NCBI RefSeq assembly: GCF_004022265.1
Contig: NZ_SAVB01000016.1
Location: forward strand, 1-64,000
DNA: 64,000 nucleotides
DNA from: Paenirhodobacter ferrireducens
Lineage (GTDB): Bacteria; Pseudomonadota; Alphaproteobacteria; Rhodobacterales; Rhodobacteraceae
Direction: 5' to 3'
The position numbers were made by a program, and so were the translations under genes. Of the stretch, positions 35,402-45,134 are shown in pieces; the stretch's first letter is position 1; each line of letters starts with the position of its first letter. The notes under the pieces were generated by a model, which did not search any database, had not been told where the DNA came from, and saw only the letters and a program-made list of their open reading frames with translations.

Positions 35402-37105
35402 CATTGCCGCCAGCGCCAGCGCCGAGACCGGCGCTAGGCTCACCGAGCCGGTGGCACCCACCGACCAGCTCGTCAGCCCCGAGATCGACTCGGGCCAGGC
35501 GCTCAACATCACCGTCACCGCCCCGTCGCGCGCCGCCTCGAAGGCCGCGCGGGTGAGCGTGCGCTCGACCACCGCGCCGCGCTCGCGATCGGCGTCGAGC
35601 ACGCGCCAGACCCGCACCTCGGGCAGGCCTGCCGCACGCGCCAGCTGTTCGGCCGCATTGGTGCCGCCGCTTTGCGTCACCAGCCCCAGCCCCTCGCGAC
35701 CGAGCACCGCCACCAGATCCTGCGACAGGAGCCGGTTGTTCTGCACCACTGGCGTCGGCGGTTCGACCACCGCCACCGCCTCGGGCAGCACTGTGCGCCA
35801 GGCCTCGAGCGCCACCTCGAGATCCTGCGCCGTCGCGCCCGCGGGCAGCGGCGCGGCAAGGATCGCCACCTCGAGCCCGGCGGCGCGATAGGCGGCGGCG
35901 GCGGTCGCCGCGTCGGGACGGGTCGGGTCGATCGCGATCGTCAGCGGTAGACCGAGCGCCTTGATCGTGCCGCTGTCAAGCCCGCCCGCCGCCGTGCCGG
36001 GGTCGATCAGCACCACCGAGAACAGCGGCTTGCCGGGCTCGGGCGTGAAGGCCGCGCCATAGCGGCGGATCGGCGCGTCGTCGCCCCGGGACGCGGGTGC
36101 GGCCGGCGCGGGCACGGCCGCGGTGGTGGGCGGCGGCTCTCCGGCGAGCGCGCCTGCCGGCGCCTCGGTCCCGGGCGGGCGCAGGAATCCAGGCGCGGGG
36201 GCGGTGGCCACCTGCGTCTCGTCGCCGATCGTCGGCAGCCGGTTCACCGCGGTGCCGGGCGCGTTGGCAAAGCCCTGCGGCGCATCCCCCGGGCTGAACA
36301 CGCGCGGCAGCTGCGCCGCGGGCGGCACGATCGCACCATCGGGCAGCAGCACGATCTCCTGCCCCGGTTCGGGCGCCCTCGGCGTGGCAGGCGCGGCGCC
36401 GGCGGCGGCGGACGGTGCAGCGGGGGCTGCCGGCGCCGGCACGGCCCGGGCCACGGCGGCCTCGTCCGCCTCGGCCTGCGGCAGCTCGGGCGCCACCACC
36501 TCACCGGGCGGCGGCACCGGCACCGGCGCCTCGGCGCCGGGTTCGCGCATCGCAAGCGGCGGCTCGGGCGCAGCGGGCGAGGCCGGCGCGGTGGCGACCG
36601 CATCCGGCCGCGCGGCAGTTTCCGTGCCGGGCAGCGGCGTGGCGGTCGGCTCGGCCACCGGAGCGGGCGCCGCCGGCACCACCGGCTCGGCTGCGGTCAC
36701 GCCCTCGCCCGCCGGCGCAACCGGCGCCGCATCGCCCGCACCGGCCAGAGCCACGGGCGGCGGCAGCGACGGGGCGGGCGCCTCGGCGAGTGGTGCTGCG
36801 GGCGCGATCGGGGGGGGCGGAATCGTGGTGGGCGGAGCGGACGGGGCAGCCAGACGCGGGGCAGTCGGACCCGAGGCGGTCGGACCCGGGGCGGCCACGA
36901 TCGGCGCGGGGCTGTTCGCCGGGACAGGCAGGCGGGGCGTGCGCGGCGCGGCGTCACGCGCGGCCGGCCCATCCTCGCCCGTGGCCGAGGCCGGCGGGGT
37001 CGTCGCGTTCGGCCGCGGCAGCGGCGCCACCAGCGACAGCGCCCCGAGCCCCAGCACTGCGACCACGCCGCCCGTGGCCAGCCCCGCGATCAATCCACGA
37101 ACCAT
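35387..37105 (-). CDS. Divergent polysaccharide deacetylase family protein (YibQ-like) with long Pro/Ala linker
   Basis: A 572-residue protein. One N-terminal membrane helix (LIAGLATGGVVAVLGLGALSL) is followed by about 290 residues that are almost only Ala, Pro, Glu, Thr and Val. The C-terminal divergent polysaccharide deacetylase domain starts near residue 350 (PLFSVVLIDPGTAAGGLDSG, LGLPLTIAIDPTRPDAATAA, VVQNNRLLSQDLVAVLG). It is placed like yibQ in the R. sphaeroides trpE-yibQ-trpGDC locus. The domain probably acts in the periplasm; its substrate is unknown. The linker may reach across the cell wall. Confidence 0.85.
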   Translation of the reverse strand: MVRGLIAGLATGGVVAVLGLGALSLVAPLPRPNATTPPASATGEDGPAARDAAPRTPRLPVPANSPAPIVAAPGPTASGPTAPRLAAPSAPPTTIPPPPIAPAAPLAEAPAPSLPPPVALAGAGDAAPVAPAGEGVTAAEPVVPAAPAPVAEPTATPLPGTETAARPDAVATAPASPAAPEPPLAMREPGAEAPVPVPPPGEVVAPELPQAEADEAAVARAVPAPAAPAAPSAAAGAAPATPRAPEPGQEIVLLPDGAIVPPAAQLPRVFSPGDAPQGFANAPGTAVNRLPTIGDETQVATAPAPGFLRPPGTEAPAGALAGEPPPTTAAVPAPAAPASRGDDAPIRRYGAAFTPEPGKPLFSVVLIDPGTAAGGLDSGTIKALGLPLTIAIDPTRPDAATAAAAYRAAGLEVAILAAPLPAGATAQDLEVALEAWRTVLPEAVAVVEPPTPVVQNNRLLSQDLVAVLGREGLGLVTQSGGTNAAEQLARAAGLPEVRVWRVLDADRERGAVVERTLTRAAFEAARDGAVTVMLSAWPESISGLTSWSVGATGSVSLAPVSALALAAMQNGG

Positions 37106-37169
37106 GCGTCCCGCCCTCTCGAATCTGCCCCGTGCGCCCCCGAAGGCCCCTCAAACCGCCCTCCGGCCC

Positions 37170-37199
37170 TTGACCCCGGCGCGCTGCTCTGAGCATCTA
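37170..37199 (+). promoter_or_regulatory. Possible promoter of trpGDC-moaC-moeA
   Basis: TTGACC (37170-37175), an 18-bp gap and CATCTA (37194-37199) lie 71 bp ahead of trpG. The -35 fits well and the -10 only partly. Confidence 0.3.
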
Positions 37200-37270
37200 T
37201 AGCCCGACGCAAGCCCCGGTTCATCCCCTGAATCTCGTCGCGGATCCCGGGCGGCAGAAGGAAACGCCCC

Positions 37271-37858
37271 ATGCTCCTGCTCATCGATAATTACGACAGC
37301 TTCACCTACAATCTCGTCCATTATTTCGGCGAGCTCGGCGCCGATGTGAAGGTCGTGCGCAACGACGCGATGGATGTGCAGGCGGCGATGGGGATGGGCG
37401 CCGAGGCGATCGTGCTGAGCCCCGGGCCCTGCGACCCCGCCCAGGCCGGCATCTGCCTGCCGCTGACGCTCGCCGCCGCCGAGGCCGGGGTGCCGCTTCT
37501 GGGCGTCTGCCTCGGCCATCAGACCATCGGCGAGGCCTTCGGCGGCAAGGTGGTGCGCGCGGGCGAGATCGTGCACGGCAAGATGGGCACCATCCACCAC
37601 GCCGGCCAGGGCGTGTTCCGCGGCCTGCCCTCGCCCTTCCAGGCCACCCGCTATCACTCGCTGATCGTCGAGCGCGAGAGCCTGCCCGCCTGCCTCGAGG
37701 TCACGGCCTGGCTCGAGGACGGCATGATCATGGGGCTGCGCCACAGGGAGCGGCTGATCGAGGGGGTGCAGTTCCACCCCGAATCCATCGCCTCCGAGCA
37801 CGGCCACCAGATGCTGCGCAACTTCCTCGACGAGGCGAAAGTGAAGGTGACGGCATGA
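37271..37858 (+). CDS. trpG: Anthranilate synthase component II (glutamine amidotransferase)
   Basis: A 195-residue class I glutamine amidotransferase subunit supplying ammonia to TrpE. The triad is complete: Cys80 in [13 protein letters not shown], with His169 and Glu171 in [13 protein letters not shown]; the oxyanion loop is [12 protein letters not shown]. The family also serves PabB, so a dual trp/pab role is possible. It overlaps trpD by 4 bases. Confidence 0.95.
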   Translation: MLLLIDNYDSFTYNLVHYFGELGADVKVVRNDAMDVQAAMGMGAEAIVLSPGPCDPAQAGICLPLTLAAAEAGVPLLGVCLGHQTIGEAFGGKVVRAGEIVHGKMGTIHHAGQGVFRGLPSPFQATRYHSLIVERESLPACLEVTAWLEDGMIMGLRHRERLIEGVQFHPESIASEHGHQMLRNFLDEAKVKVTA

Positions 37859-38862
37859 GCGAGTTGAAACCCCTGATCGGCATCGCGGCCGAGCGTACCC
37901 TGACCCGCGAGGAAGCCGAGACCGCCTTCGCCACCTTCTTCGAGGGTACGGCGACGCCCGCCCAGATGGGCGGCTTCCTGATGGCGCTGCGCACCCGCGG
38001 CGAGACGGTGGACGAGATCGCCGCTGCCGCCGCGGTGATGCGCGCGAAGATGAACCGCATTTCCGCCCCGGCGGGCGCCATCGACATCGTCGGCACCGGC
38101 GGCGACGGCAAGGGCACGCTGAACATCTCGACCGCCACCGCCTTCGTCGTCGCGGGCGCGGGCGTGCCGGTGGCCAAGCACGGCAACCGCAACCTCAGCT
38201 CGAAATCCGGCGCCGCCGATGCGCTTGGGGCAATGGGGCTTGATGTGATGAAGGGCGCCGAGGTGTCCGAACGCGCGCTGGCCGAGGCCGGCATCGCCTT
38301 CCTGATGGCGCCGATCCACCACCCGGCGATGCGCCACATCGGCCCGACCCGGGTCGAGCTCGGCACCCGCACCATCTTCAACCTGCTCGGGCCGCTGACC
38401 AACCCCGCCGGCGTCAAGCGCCAGCTGACCGGCACCTATGCGCGCGACTGGATCCGGCCGATGGCCGAGGTGCTGCGCACGCTCGGCTCGGAGGTCGCCT
38501 GGCTGGTCCACGGCGGCGACGGCACCGACGAGCTGTCGATCGCCGGCGTGAGCTGGGTCGCGGCGCTCGAGGCCGGCGAGATCCGCGAGTTCGAGGTGCA
38601 TCCCGAGGATGCCGGCCTGCCGGTCCATCCGTTCGAGGAGATCATCGGCGGCGAGCCGCACGAGAATGCCGAGGCCTTTGCGGCGCTTCTGGACGGCATG
38701 CGCGGCGGCTATCGCGATGCGGTGTGCCTGAATGCGGCGGCGGCGCTGATCGTCGCGGGCAAGGTCACCAACCTGAAGGACGGTGCGCAGATGGCGGCCG
38801 AAAGCATCGACTCGGGCGCTGCGCGCGGCAAGCTCTGGGCGCTCAAGCGCGCGATGTCCTGA
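37855..38862 (+). CDS. trpD: Anthranilate phosphoribosyltransferase
   Basis: A 335-residue enzyme joining anthranilate to PRPP. The PRPP loop is [18 protein letters not shown], followed by [20 protein letters not shown] and the metal-site region TDELSIAG. It starts inside the trpG stop (ATGA) and is followed by trpC after 10 bp. Confidence 0.96.
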   Translation: MSELKPLIGIAAERTLTREEAETAFATFFEGTATPAQMGGFLMALRTRGETVDEIAAAAAVMRAKMNRISAPAGAIDIVGTGGDGKGTLNISTATAFVVAGAGVPVAKHGNRNLSSKSGAADALGAMGLDVMKGAEVSERALAEAGIAFLMAPIHHPAMRHIGPTRVELGTRTIFNLLGPLTNPAGVKRQLTGTYARDWIRPMAEVLRTLGSEVAWLVHGGDGTDELSIAGVSWVAALEAGEIREFEVHPEDAGLPVHPFEEIIGGEPHENAEAFAALLDGMRGGYRDAVCLNAAAALIVAGKVTNLKDGAQMAAESIDSGAARGKLWALKRAMS

Positions 38863-38872
38863 GGAGGCGCGG

Positions 38873-39667
38873 ATGAACATTCTCGACCGGATCAAGGCCT
38901 ACAAGCTCGAGGAAGTGGCGGCGGCGAAGGCCGCGCGCCCCCTCGCCGCAGTCGAGGCCGAGGCCCGCGCACAGGCGCCGACCCGCGGTTTCGCGCAGGC
39001 GCTCGCGGCCAAGGCTGCGACGGGCTACGGGCTGATTGCCGAGATCAAGAAGGCCTCGCCCTCGAAAGGGCTGATCCGCCCCGATTTCGACCCGCCGGCG
39101 CTCGCGCGCGCCTACGAGGCCGGCGGCGCGGCCTGCCTGTCGGTGCTGACCGACGCCCCCTCCTTCCAGGGCGCGCCCGAGTTCCTGGTCGCGGCGCGCG
39201 GCGCCTGCAGCCTGCCCGCACTGCGCAAGGATTTCCTCTATGACACCTATCAGGTCGCCGAGGCGCGGGCCTGGGGCGCCGATTGCATCCTGATCATCAT
39301 GGCCTCGGTCGGGGACGAGCTTGCCACCGAGCTCGAGGATGCGGCCACCGGCTGGGGCATGGATGTGCTTGTCGAGGTGCATGACGAGGCCGAGATGGAG
39401 CGCGCGCTGACGGTGCTGAAATCGCCGCTGCTGGGCGTGAACAACCGCAACCTGAAGACCTTCGAGGTGACGCTGGACGTCACCCGCCGGCTGGCGCCGA
39501 CGATCCTGGCCGAGGGCCGCGATCTCGTCTGCGAAAGCGGCATCTTCACCCGCGCCGACATGGCGGCGATGGCCGAGGTCGGCGCCCGCCGCTTCCTGAT
39601 CGGCGAAAGCCTGATGCGGCAGGCGGACGTCACCGCCGCGACGAAGGCCCTGCTGGAGGCCGCATGA
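38873..39667 (+). CDS. trpC: Indole-3-glycerol phosphate synthase
   Basis: A 264-residue TIM-barrel enzyme closing the indole ring. The catalytic lysine block is [17 protein letters not shown], with [28 protein letters not shown] and [12 protein letters not shown] further along. It is not fused to trpF, in line with the split trp genes of Rhodobacter (trpFBA elsewhere). ATG 38873 has GAGGAGG ahead. It overlaps moaC by 4 bases. Confidence 0.96.
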   Translation: MNILDRIKAYKLEEVAAAKAARPLAAVEAEARAQAPTRGFAQALAAKAATGYGLIAEIKKASPSKGLIRPDFDPPALARAYEAGGAACLSVLTDAPSFQGAPEFLVAARGACSLPALRKDFLYDTYQVAEARAWGADCILIIMASVGDELATELEDAATGWGMDVLVEVHDEAEMERALTVLKSPLLGVNNRNLKTFEVTLDVTRRLAPTILAEGRDLVCESGIFTRADMAAMAEVGARRFLIGESLMRQADVTAATKALLEAA

Positions 39668-40143
39668 CCGGGCTCAGCCATTTCGACGCGCAGGGTCAGG
39701 CGCATATGGTCGACGTCTCGGCGAAGCCGGTGACCGACCGCGTTGCCGTGGCCGAGGGCCATGTGGTGATGACGCCCGAGACGCTCGCCCATGTCACCGC
39801 CGGCACCGCGAAGAAGGGCGACGTTCTGGGCATTGCCCGCGTCGCCGCGATCATGGGGGCCAAGCGCACCTCGGATCTCATTCCGCTGTGCCACCCGCTG
39901 CCGATCACCAAGGTCTCGGTCGAGCTGACGCCCGACGCCAGCCTGCCCGGCGTCCGGATCGAGGCGACGGTGAAGACCTCGGGCCAGACCGGGGTGGAGA
40001 TGGAGGCGCTGACTGCCGTGACCACCGCTGCGCTGACGATCTATGACATGCTGAAGGCGGTCGAGAAGTCGATGCGGATCGGGGGCATCCGCGTGGTGCT
40101 GAAAGACGGCGGCAAGTCCGGCCGCTACGAGGCGACGCGATGA
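39664..40143 (+). CDS. moaC: Cyclic pyranopterin monophosphate synthase accessory protein MoaC
   Basis: A 159-residue MoaC that, with MoaA, converts GTP to cyclic pyranopterin monophosphate for the molybdenum cofactor. Signatures: [40 protein letters not shown] and the conserved C-terminal [15 protein letters not shown]. It is translationally coupled to trpC and to moeA by 4-base overlaps. Confidence 0.96.
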   Translation: MTGLSHFDAQGQAHMVDVSAKPVTDRVAVAEGHVVMTPETLAHVTAGTAKKGDVLGIARVAAIMGAKRTSDLIPLCHPLPITKVSVELTPDASLPGVRIEATVKTSGQTGVEMEALTAVTTAALTIYDMLKAVEKSMRIGGIRVVLKDGGKSGRYEATR

Positions 40144-41321
40144 TCCCGGTCTCCGAGGCGCTCGACAAGGTTCTGGCACTGGTGGCGCCGCTGCCGGCCG
40201 AGACGGTGCCGCTGCGCGCGGGGCTCGGCCGGGTGCTCGCCGCCCCGGTGCACGCCACGCTGACGCAGCCGCCCTTCGACGCCTCGGCGATGGATGGCTA
40301 TTGGCTTGCCGCCGCCGATCACCGCCCGGGCGCGCGCTTGCGCGTCGAGGGCGAGGCCGCCGCCGGGCGCGGCTATGCCGGCCCGCTTGCCCCCCGTCAG
40401 GCGGTGCGGATCTTCACCGGCGCCCCCTGCCCCGCCCCGGGCGGCGTGGTGGTGCTGCAGGAGGACGTGACGCGCGAGGGCGACACGATCACCCTGCCCG
40501 AGGCGCTCTCGTCCTCCGACAACATCCGCCCGCGCGGACAGGACTTCGCCGAGGGGATGGAGTACTTCCCCCGTGCGCCGCTGACCGCGCGCGATCTCGG
40601 CCTGATCGCGGCGATGAACGTCGCCACGCTGTCAGTGCACCGCCGCCCCGTCGTCGCGCTGATCGCGACCGGCGACGAGCTGGTGATGCCGGGCGAGGCG
40701 CCGGGCCCCGATCAGATCCTCAGCTCGAACAGCTTCGTGCTGGCGGCGCTTGCGGAAGAGGCCGGCGCCGAGGTGCGGATGCTGCCGATCGCGCGCGACA
40801 CCGAAGACAGCCTGCGCTTTGCCTTCTCGCTGGCCGAAGGGGCCGACCTTGTCGTCACCGCGGGCGGTGCCTCGGTGGGCGAGCATGACCTCGTCGGCGC
40901 CGTCGCGGCCGAGCTGGGCCTCGAGCGCGCCTTCTGGAAGATCGCGATGCGCCCGGGCAAGCCGCTGATGGCGGGGCGGGTGGGCGCAACGGCGCTGCTC
41001 GGCCTGCCCGGAAACCCGGTCTCGGCCACGGTCTGCGCCCTTCTGTTCCTGCGCCCGATGCTCGCGAAGATGCAGGGCTTCGACGGCCGCCCGGTGCCCG
41101 CCCGCGCGGTTCTGGGGGCCGATGTCGGCCCGACCGGCCCGCGCACCCATTACATGCGCGCGCGCCTCGTGCCGGGCGAGAGCCTGCCGCAGATCCTGCC
41201 GGTCGAAAGTCAGGATTCGGCGCGGATGCGGCTTCTGGCCGAGGCCGATGCGCTGCTGATCCGGCCACTGGGCGACGGTCCGCGCAAGGCGGGCGACGTG
41301 GTCGAGTTCCTGCCGCTCTAA
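40140..41321 (+). CDS. moeA: Molybdopterin molybdenumtransferase
   Basis: A 393-residue MoeA that inserts molybdate into adenylated molybdopterin. Typical blocks: [67 protein letters not shown] and [18 protein letters not shown]. It is the last gene of the trpG-moeA run. Its TAA shares two bases with the TAG of recN on the other strand (convergent). Confidence 0.95.
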   Translation: MIPVSEALDKVLALVAPLPAETVPLRAGLGRVLAAPVHATLTQPPFDASAMDGYWLAAADHRPGARLRVEGEAAAGRGYAGPLAPRQAVRIFTGAPCPAPGGVVVLQEDVTREGDTITLPEALSSSDNIRPRGQDFAEGMEYFPRAPLTARDLGLIAAMNVATLSVHRRPVVALIATGDELVMPGEAPGPDQILSSNSFVLAALAEEAGAEVRMLPIARDTEDSLRFAFSLAEGADLVVTAGGASVGEHDLVGAVAAELGLERAFWKIAMRPGKPLMAGRVGATALLGLPGNPVSATVCALLFLRPMLAKMQGFDGRPVPARAVLGADVGPTGPRTHYMRARLVPGESLPQILPVESQDSARMRLLAEADALLIRPLGDGPRKAGDVVEFLPL

Positions 41322-42967
41322 CCCGCGATCAGTTCCTGCGCCGCGGCGCGGGCCGCCCCGGTGACCTCGGCGCCCGAGATCATCCGGGCGATCTCGTCCA
41401 CCCGCTCGGCCGCGCTCAGCACGCTGACGCGCGAGGTGGTCATGCCGTCGCTGACCGATTTCGCCACGCGGAAATGGGTGTTGCCGCGCGCCGCCACCTG
41501 CGGGCTGTGGGTGACGACCAGCACCTGAGCGCTGTGCGACAGCTTCGCCAGACGCCGCCCCACGGCATCCGCCGTCGCGCCGCCGACACCGCGGTCGATC
41601 TCGTCGAAGATCAGCGTCAGCGCATCGGCGCCGCGTGCCAGAACGACCTTGAGCGCGAGCAGGAAACGCGACAGCTCGCCGCCCGAGGCGATGCGGTTCA
41701 GGGGCCCCGCGGGCGCCCCCGGGTTGGTCGCCACGGTGAAGGCCACGGCATCCGTGCCCTCGGGGCCGGGCTCGCCCGGTGCGATCTGCGTCTCGAAGAC
41801 CGCGCGCTCAAGTTTCAGCGGCGCAAGCTCGGCCGCCATTGCCGCATCAAGCCGCACCGAGGCCTCGGCCCGCGCGGTGGACAGCGTGGCCGCCGCCACG
41901 CGATAGGCGGCGTCGCAGCCCGCGACCTCGGCCTCGAGCGCGGCAATCCCCGCCTCGCCGGCATCGAGCGCGGCCAGGCGGGCGCGCAGCTCGGCCGCGA
42001 ACCCGCCCAGCTCATCGGGCAGCACGCCATGCTTGCGGGCCAGCGCGCGGATCGCGAACAGCCGCTCCTCGCAGGACTCGAGCGCACGCGGATCGAAGCT
42101 CAGCGCCTCGAGCGCGATCTCCACCCCCTGTGCCGCCTCGCCCAACTCGATCAGCGCCCGGTCGAGCGACGAAAGCGGGCCGTCAAGCCGGCCCTCGGCC
42201 TTCTCGGCCGCGCCCTGCAACCAGCGGTCGGCATCGCGCAGCGCGCCCTCGGCGCCCTCGGGGCCAAGGATCTGCAACGCGCGGGCGACATCGGCGCGGA
42301 TCCGTTCGGCGCCTTGCATGCTGCGGCGGGCGGCGTCGAGCGTCGCCTCCTCGCCCGGCTGCGGGTCGAGCGTGTCGAGCTCGGCCACGGCGTGGCGCAG
42401 GAAGTCTTCCTCCTCCTTCACCGCAGCCAGCGCCGCTTGCGCCGCGGCGAGGCGCTTTGCCGCCCCGGCCCGCGCACTCCAGGCGCTGCGGGTGGCGGCG
42501 ATCAGATCTTCGTGACCGGCGAAGGCATCGAGCAGGGCGCGGTGGCCGCGGGCATTCAGCAGCCCGCCGTCATCTTGCTGACCGTGCAGCTCGACAAGCG
42601 TCGCCGAGACCGCGCGCAGCACCTCGCCGCTTGCCCGCCGATCGTTGATCCAGGCGGTCTTGCGGCCATCAAGCGCGTTCACCCGACGCAGGATCAGCTC
42701 TTCGCCCACCGGGATGCCGGCCTCGTCGAGCACCGCGCGCGCGGCATGGCCCGCGGGCAGCTCGAACACGGCAGTAACCTCCCCCTGCTCGGCGCCCTTG
42801 CGCACGAGCTCGGCCCGGCCGCGCCAGCCCAGCACGAAGCCGAGGCAGTCGAGCAGGATCGACTTGCCCGCCCCGGTCTCGCCGGTGAGCACGGTCAGGC
42901 CCGGCCGGAAATCGAGTTCCAGCCGGTCAATCAGAAGCATATCGCGGATGTCGAGCGTGCGCAGCAT
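41318..42967 (-). CDS. recN: DNA repair protein RecN
   Basis: A 549-residue SMC-like ATPase for double-strand break repair. Walker A GETGAGKS is at residues 29-36, the ABC signature lies in NRIASGGELSRFLLALKVVL, and Walker B is LTLIFDEIDRGVGG. The middle (about 165-360) is the helical coiled-coil arm. It begins 23 bp after the bamD stop, so the two are co-transcribed. I saw no LexA box (GTTC-N7-GTTC type) next to it. Confidence 0.95.
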   Translation of the reverse strand: MLRTLDIRDMLLIDRLELDFRPGLTVLTGETGAGKSILLDCLGFVLGWRGRAELVRKGAEQGEVTAVFELPAGHAARAVLDEAGIPVGEELILRRVNALDGRKTAWINDRRASGEVLRAVSATLVELHGQQDDGGLLNARGHRALLDAFAGHEDLIAATRSAWSARAGAAKRLAAAQAALAAVKEEEDFLRHAVAELDTLDPQPGEEATLDAARRSMQGAERIRADVARALQILGPEGAEGALRDADRWLQGAAEKAEGRLDGPLSSLDRALIELGEAAQGVEIALEALSFDPRALESCEERLFAIRALARKHGVLPDELGGFAAELRARLAALDAGEAGIAALEAEVAGCDAAYRVAAATLSTARAEASVRLDAAMAAELAPLKLERAVFETQIAPGEPGPEGTDAVAFTVATNPGAPAGPLNRIASGGELSRFLLALKVVLARGADALTLIFDEIDRGVGGATADAVGRRLAKLSHSAQVLVVTHSPQVAARGNTHFRVAKSVSDGMTTSRVSVLSAAERVDEIARMISGAEVTGAARAAAQELIAG

Positions 42968-42990
42968 ATCGGCCCCTCAGGCGCGCGCGG

Positions 42991-43839
42991 TCAGAGCCAC
43001 TCGCCCTTGATCACCTGGCGATAGATCTTCGACAGCCAGCTGTCGCCCTTCGCCTCGGGGCTCAGCCCCTGCTTCTTCAGCAGGCGATAGGCATCGTCGT
43101 AGAAGGGCGAGGACTGGAAGTTGTGGCCGAGAATCGCGCCGGCCGTCTGCGCCTCGTCGGTGATGCCGAGAGCGAGATAGGCCTCGACCAGCCGCTCGAG
43201 CGCCTCGGGCGTCTGCGTCGTGGTCTGGAACTGCTCGACCACCACGCGGAAGCGGTTGATGGCGGCGGTGTAATGGCCCTGCTTCAGATAGTAGCGCCCG
43301 ATCTCCATTTCCTTCGCCGCGAGATGGTCGAAGGCAAGGTCGAACTTCAGCATCGCCGAACGCGCATAGTCGCTGTCGGGATATTGCTCGATCACCTCGC
43401 GCAGCGACTGCAGCGCCTGGAAGGTCAGCCCCTGGTCGCGGCCGACCTCGTCGATCTGGTCGTAATAGGAGAGCGCCAGCAGATATTTCGCATAGGCCGC
43501 ATCCTCGTCGCCCGGATAGGTGTCGAGGAATCGCTGCGCCGAAGACCGCGCCTCTTCGTATTTCTTCGCCTTGTGCTGGGCATAGACTTCCATGATCAGC
43601 GCGCGCTTTGCCCATTCCGAATAGGGATAGAGCCGCTCGACCGCGGAGAAATAGCGCAGCGCCTCGGACGGGCGACGCGGATTGCCGACCTCGAGCTCGT
43701 ATTCGCCGCGCTCATAGATCTGCTGGGCGGTGAAATTCTCGAGCGGGGGCTCTTTGTTCGAGCCGCCGCCGCAGGCGGCCAGCGCCGCGACGAGCACGAA
43801 ACTACCGACCCGAAGCGCCGCGGTTCTGCCCAGTGCCAT
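42991..43839 (-). CDS. bamD: Outer-membrane assembly lipoprotein BamD
   Basis: A 282-residue lipoprotein of the BAM complex that inserts beta-barrel proteins into the outer membrane. The lipobox is LVAALAAC with Cys23 as the first mature residue. TPR-like repeats follow (IYERGEYELEVGNPRRPSEA, KALRYF-type block near YFSAVERLYPYSEWAKRA, AKYLLALSYYDQIDEVGRDQ, IGRYYLKQGHYTAAINRFRV). ATG 43839 has GAGGCAGGG ahead. It lies 158 bp after lpxC and leads into recN. Confidence 0.93.
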   Translation of the reverse strand: MALGRTAALRVGSFVLVAALAACGGGSNKEPPLENFTAQQIYERGEYELEVGNPRRPSEALRYFSAVERLYPYSEWAKRALIMEVYAQHKAKKYEEARSSAQRFLDTYPGDEDAAYAKYLLALSYYDQIDEVGRDQGLTFQALQSLREVIEQYPDSDYARSAMLKFDLAFDHLAAKEMEIGRYYLKQGHYTAAINRFRVVVEQFQTTTQTPEALERLVEAYLALGITDEAQTAGAILGHNFQSSPFYDDAYRLLKKQGLSPEAKGDSWLSKIYRQVIKGEWL

Positions 43840-43997
43840 GCCCTGCCTCTTCCCGATTCCGCCCGGGAGTTTCAGCCCCGGTGCCCTGCCAAGCCCGCCC
43901 CACGGGGCGGCTGCTTCGCTCCTCCTAGCACAGAAAAATCCGGGGCGCAAAACGCCTTTCGCGCCGGAGGACCCCTGCGCGCGCATCGCCGCCAAGC

Positions 43998-44918
43998 TCA
44001 GCGCGCAGCCACCGCAACCGGCCGGCAAACGCCTGCGCCGGGCAGGCTGTGAACCTGGGCGGGAGTGCAGTCTTCCCAGATCCAGGCGGTGCGGTCGGCA
44101 AAGAGCGCCCGCAGCAGACGGTTGGTCATCGCATGACCCGAGCGCGTGCCGACATAGCGCCCGACGATCGGCGCGTCGGCCAGCGCGAGGTCGCCCATGG
44201 CGTCGAGCATCTTGTGGCGCACCGCCTCGTCCTCGTGACGCAGCCCGCCGGGGCTGAGCACCTTGTCGCCGTCGATGACCACCGCATTCTCGTAGGTGCC
44301 GCCCAAGGCAAGCCCGTGCGACTGCATGTAATCGACATCGGCCTGACGGCAGAAGGTGCGGCTGTCCATCAGCTCGCGCACGAAGGCACCATTCGCCATC
44401 TTCAGCCGTTTTTCCTGATGGCCGATCGCGGCATCGGTGAAGTCGATGGTGAAGTCGATCTCGAATTCGGCAGCCGGTTCCAGCCGCGCCACGGCCTCGC
44501 CCTCGCGCACCTCGACCGGACGCAGGATGCGGATCGCCTGCACCGGCCCGGGCAGCGAGCGCAGGCCGGCGCGGCGGATCGCGCGCACGAAGGGCGCCGA
44601 GGAGCCGTCGAGGATCGGAACCTCGGGGCCGTCGATGTCGATCAGCGCGTTGCGGATGCCAAGGCCCGCAAGTGCCGCCATGATATGTTCAATGGTCGAA
44701 ACCGAGACGCCGTCCGCATTCTCGATCAGCGTGCAGAGTTTCGACGGGGTGACAGTGTCCCACCGCGCCGGAACACGCGGGTTGCGGTCGGTCACGTCGG
44801 TGCGGTGGAAGACGATGCCCGTGCCCGCCGGCGCCGGACGCAGCACCATGTGCACCGGGGCCCCCGAGTGCAGGCCCACGCCGTCAAAGGTCACCGGATT
44901 TGCCAAGGTCGTCTGCAC
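43998..44918 (-). CDS. lpxC: UDP-3-O-acyl-N-acetylglucosamine deacetylase
   Basis: A 306-residue zinc deacetylase, committed step of lipid A synthesis. Conserved blocks: VGLHSGAPVHMVLRPAPAGT, VSTIEHIMAALAGLGI (zinc His), PILDGSSAPFV, SRTFCRQADVDYM, EAVRHKMLDAMGDLALA (zinc His and Asp) and the C-terminal HAMTNRLLRALFAD. The start is GTG 44918 with AGGAGA 6 bases upstream. It follows ftsZ, separated by a terminator. Confidence 0.95.
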   Translation of the reverse strand: MQTTLANPVTFDGVGLHSGAPVHMVLRPAPAGTGIVFHRTDVTDRNPRVPARWDTVTPSKLCTLIENADGVSVSTIEHIMAALAGLGIRNALIDIDGPEVPILDGSSAPFVRAIRRAGLRSLPGPVQAIRILRPVEVREGEAVARLEPAAEFEIDFTIDFTDAAIGHQEKRLKMANGAFVRELMDSRTFCRQADVDYMQSHGLALGGTYENAVVIDGDKVLSPGGLRHEDEAVRHKMLDAMGDLALADAPIVGRYVGTRSGHAMTNRLLRALFADRTAWIWEDCTPAQVHSLPGAGVCRPVAVAAR

Positions 44919-45085
44919 GAGCGTCTCCTGTTCACAGTGCAGCTCCGGTCCATGCCGGGGCCTGCAAGTGTCAGTTAGGCAAGACCGGGCGACATCACAA
45001 TTCACTCTTTGCAACAAACTGAAACATTGCTGCGGCGGCGCGGCAAATCCTCGCCGAATACGGTCCAAGGGCCTGAATATAAAAA

Positions 45086-45115
45086 GAAAAGAGCCAGGTT
45101 TCCCCGGCTCTTTCA
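45086..45115 (-). terminator. Terminator of ftsZ
   Basis: On the minus strand AAAGAGCC (45113-45106) pairs with GGCTCTTT (45095-45088) and is followed by TCTTTTTATATT. It separates the dcw transcript from lpxC. Confidence 0.85.
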
Positions 45116-45134
45116 TGCACGTTTTGTGAACTCG

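Noticed and set aside
36123-37202. Open frame of 359 codons (Ala/Gly/Ser-rich) antisense to the deacetylase linker
   Set aside because: It is the complement of a Pro/Ala repeat-rich coding region. No start signal or known motif; the sense gene is better supported.
41281-43000. LexA-controlled promoter for recN
   Set aside because: No GTTC-N7-GTTC or GAAC-N7-GAAC type box was seen in the short gap ahead of recN. recN starts 23 bp after bamD and appears co-transcribed.
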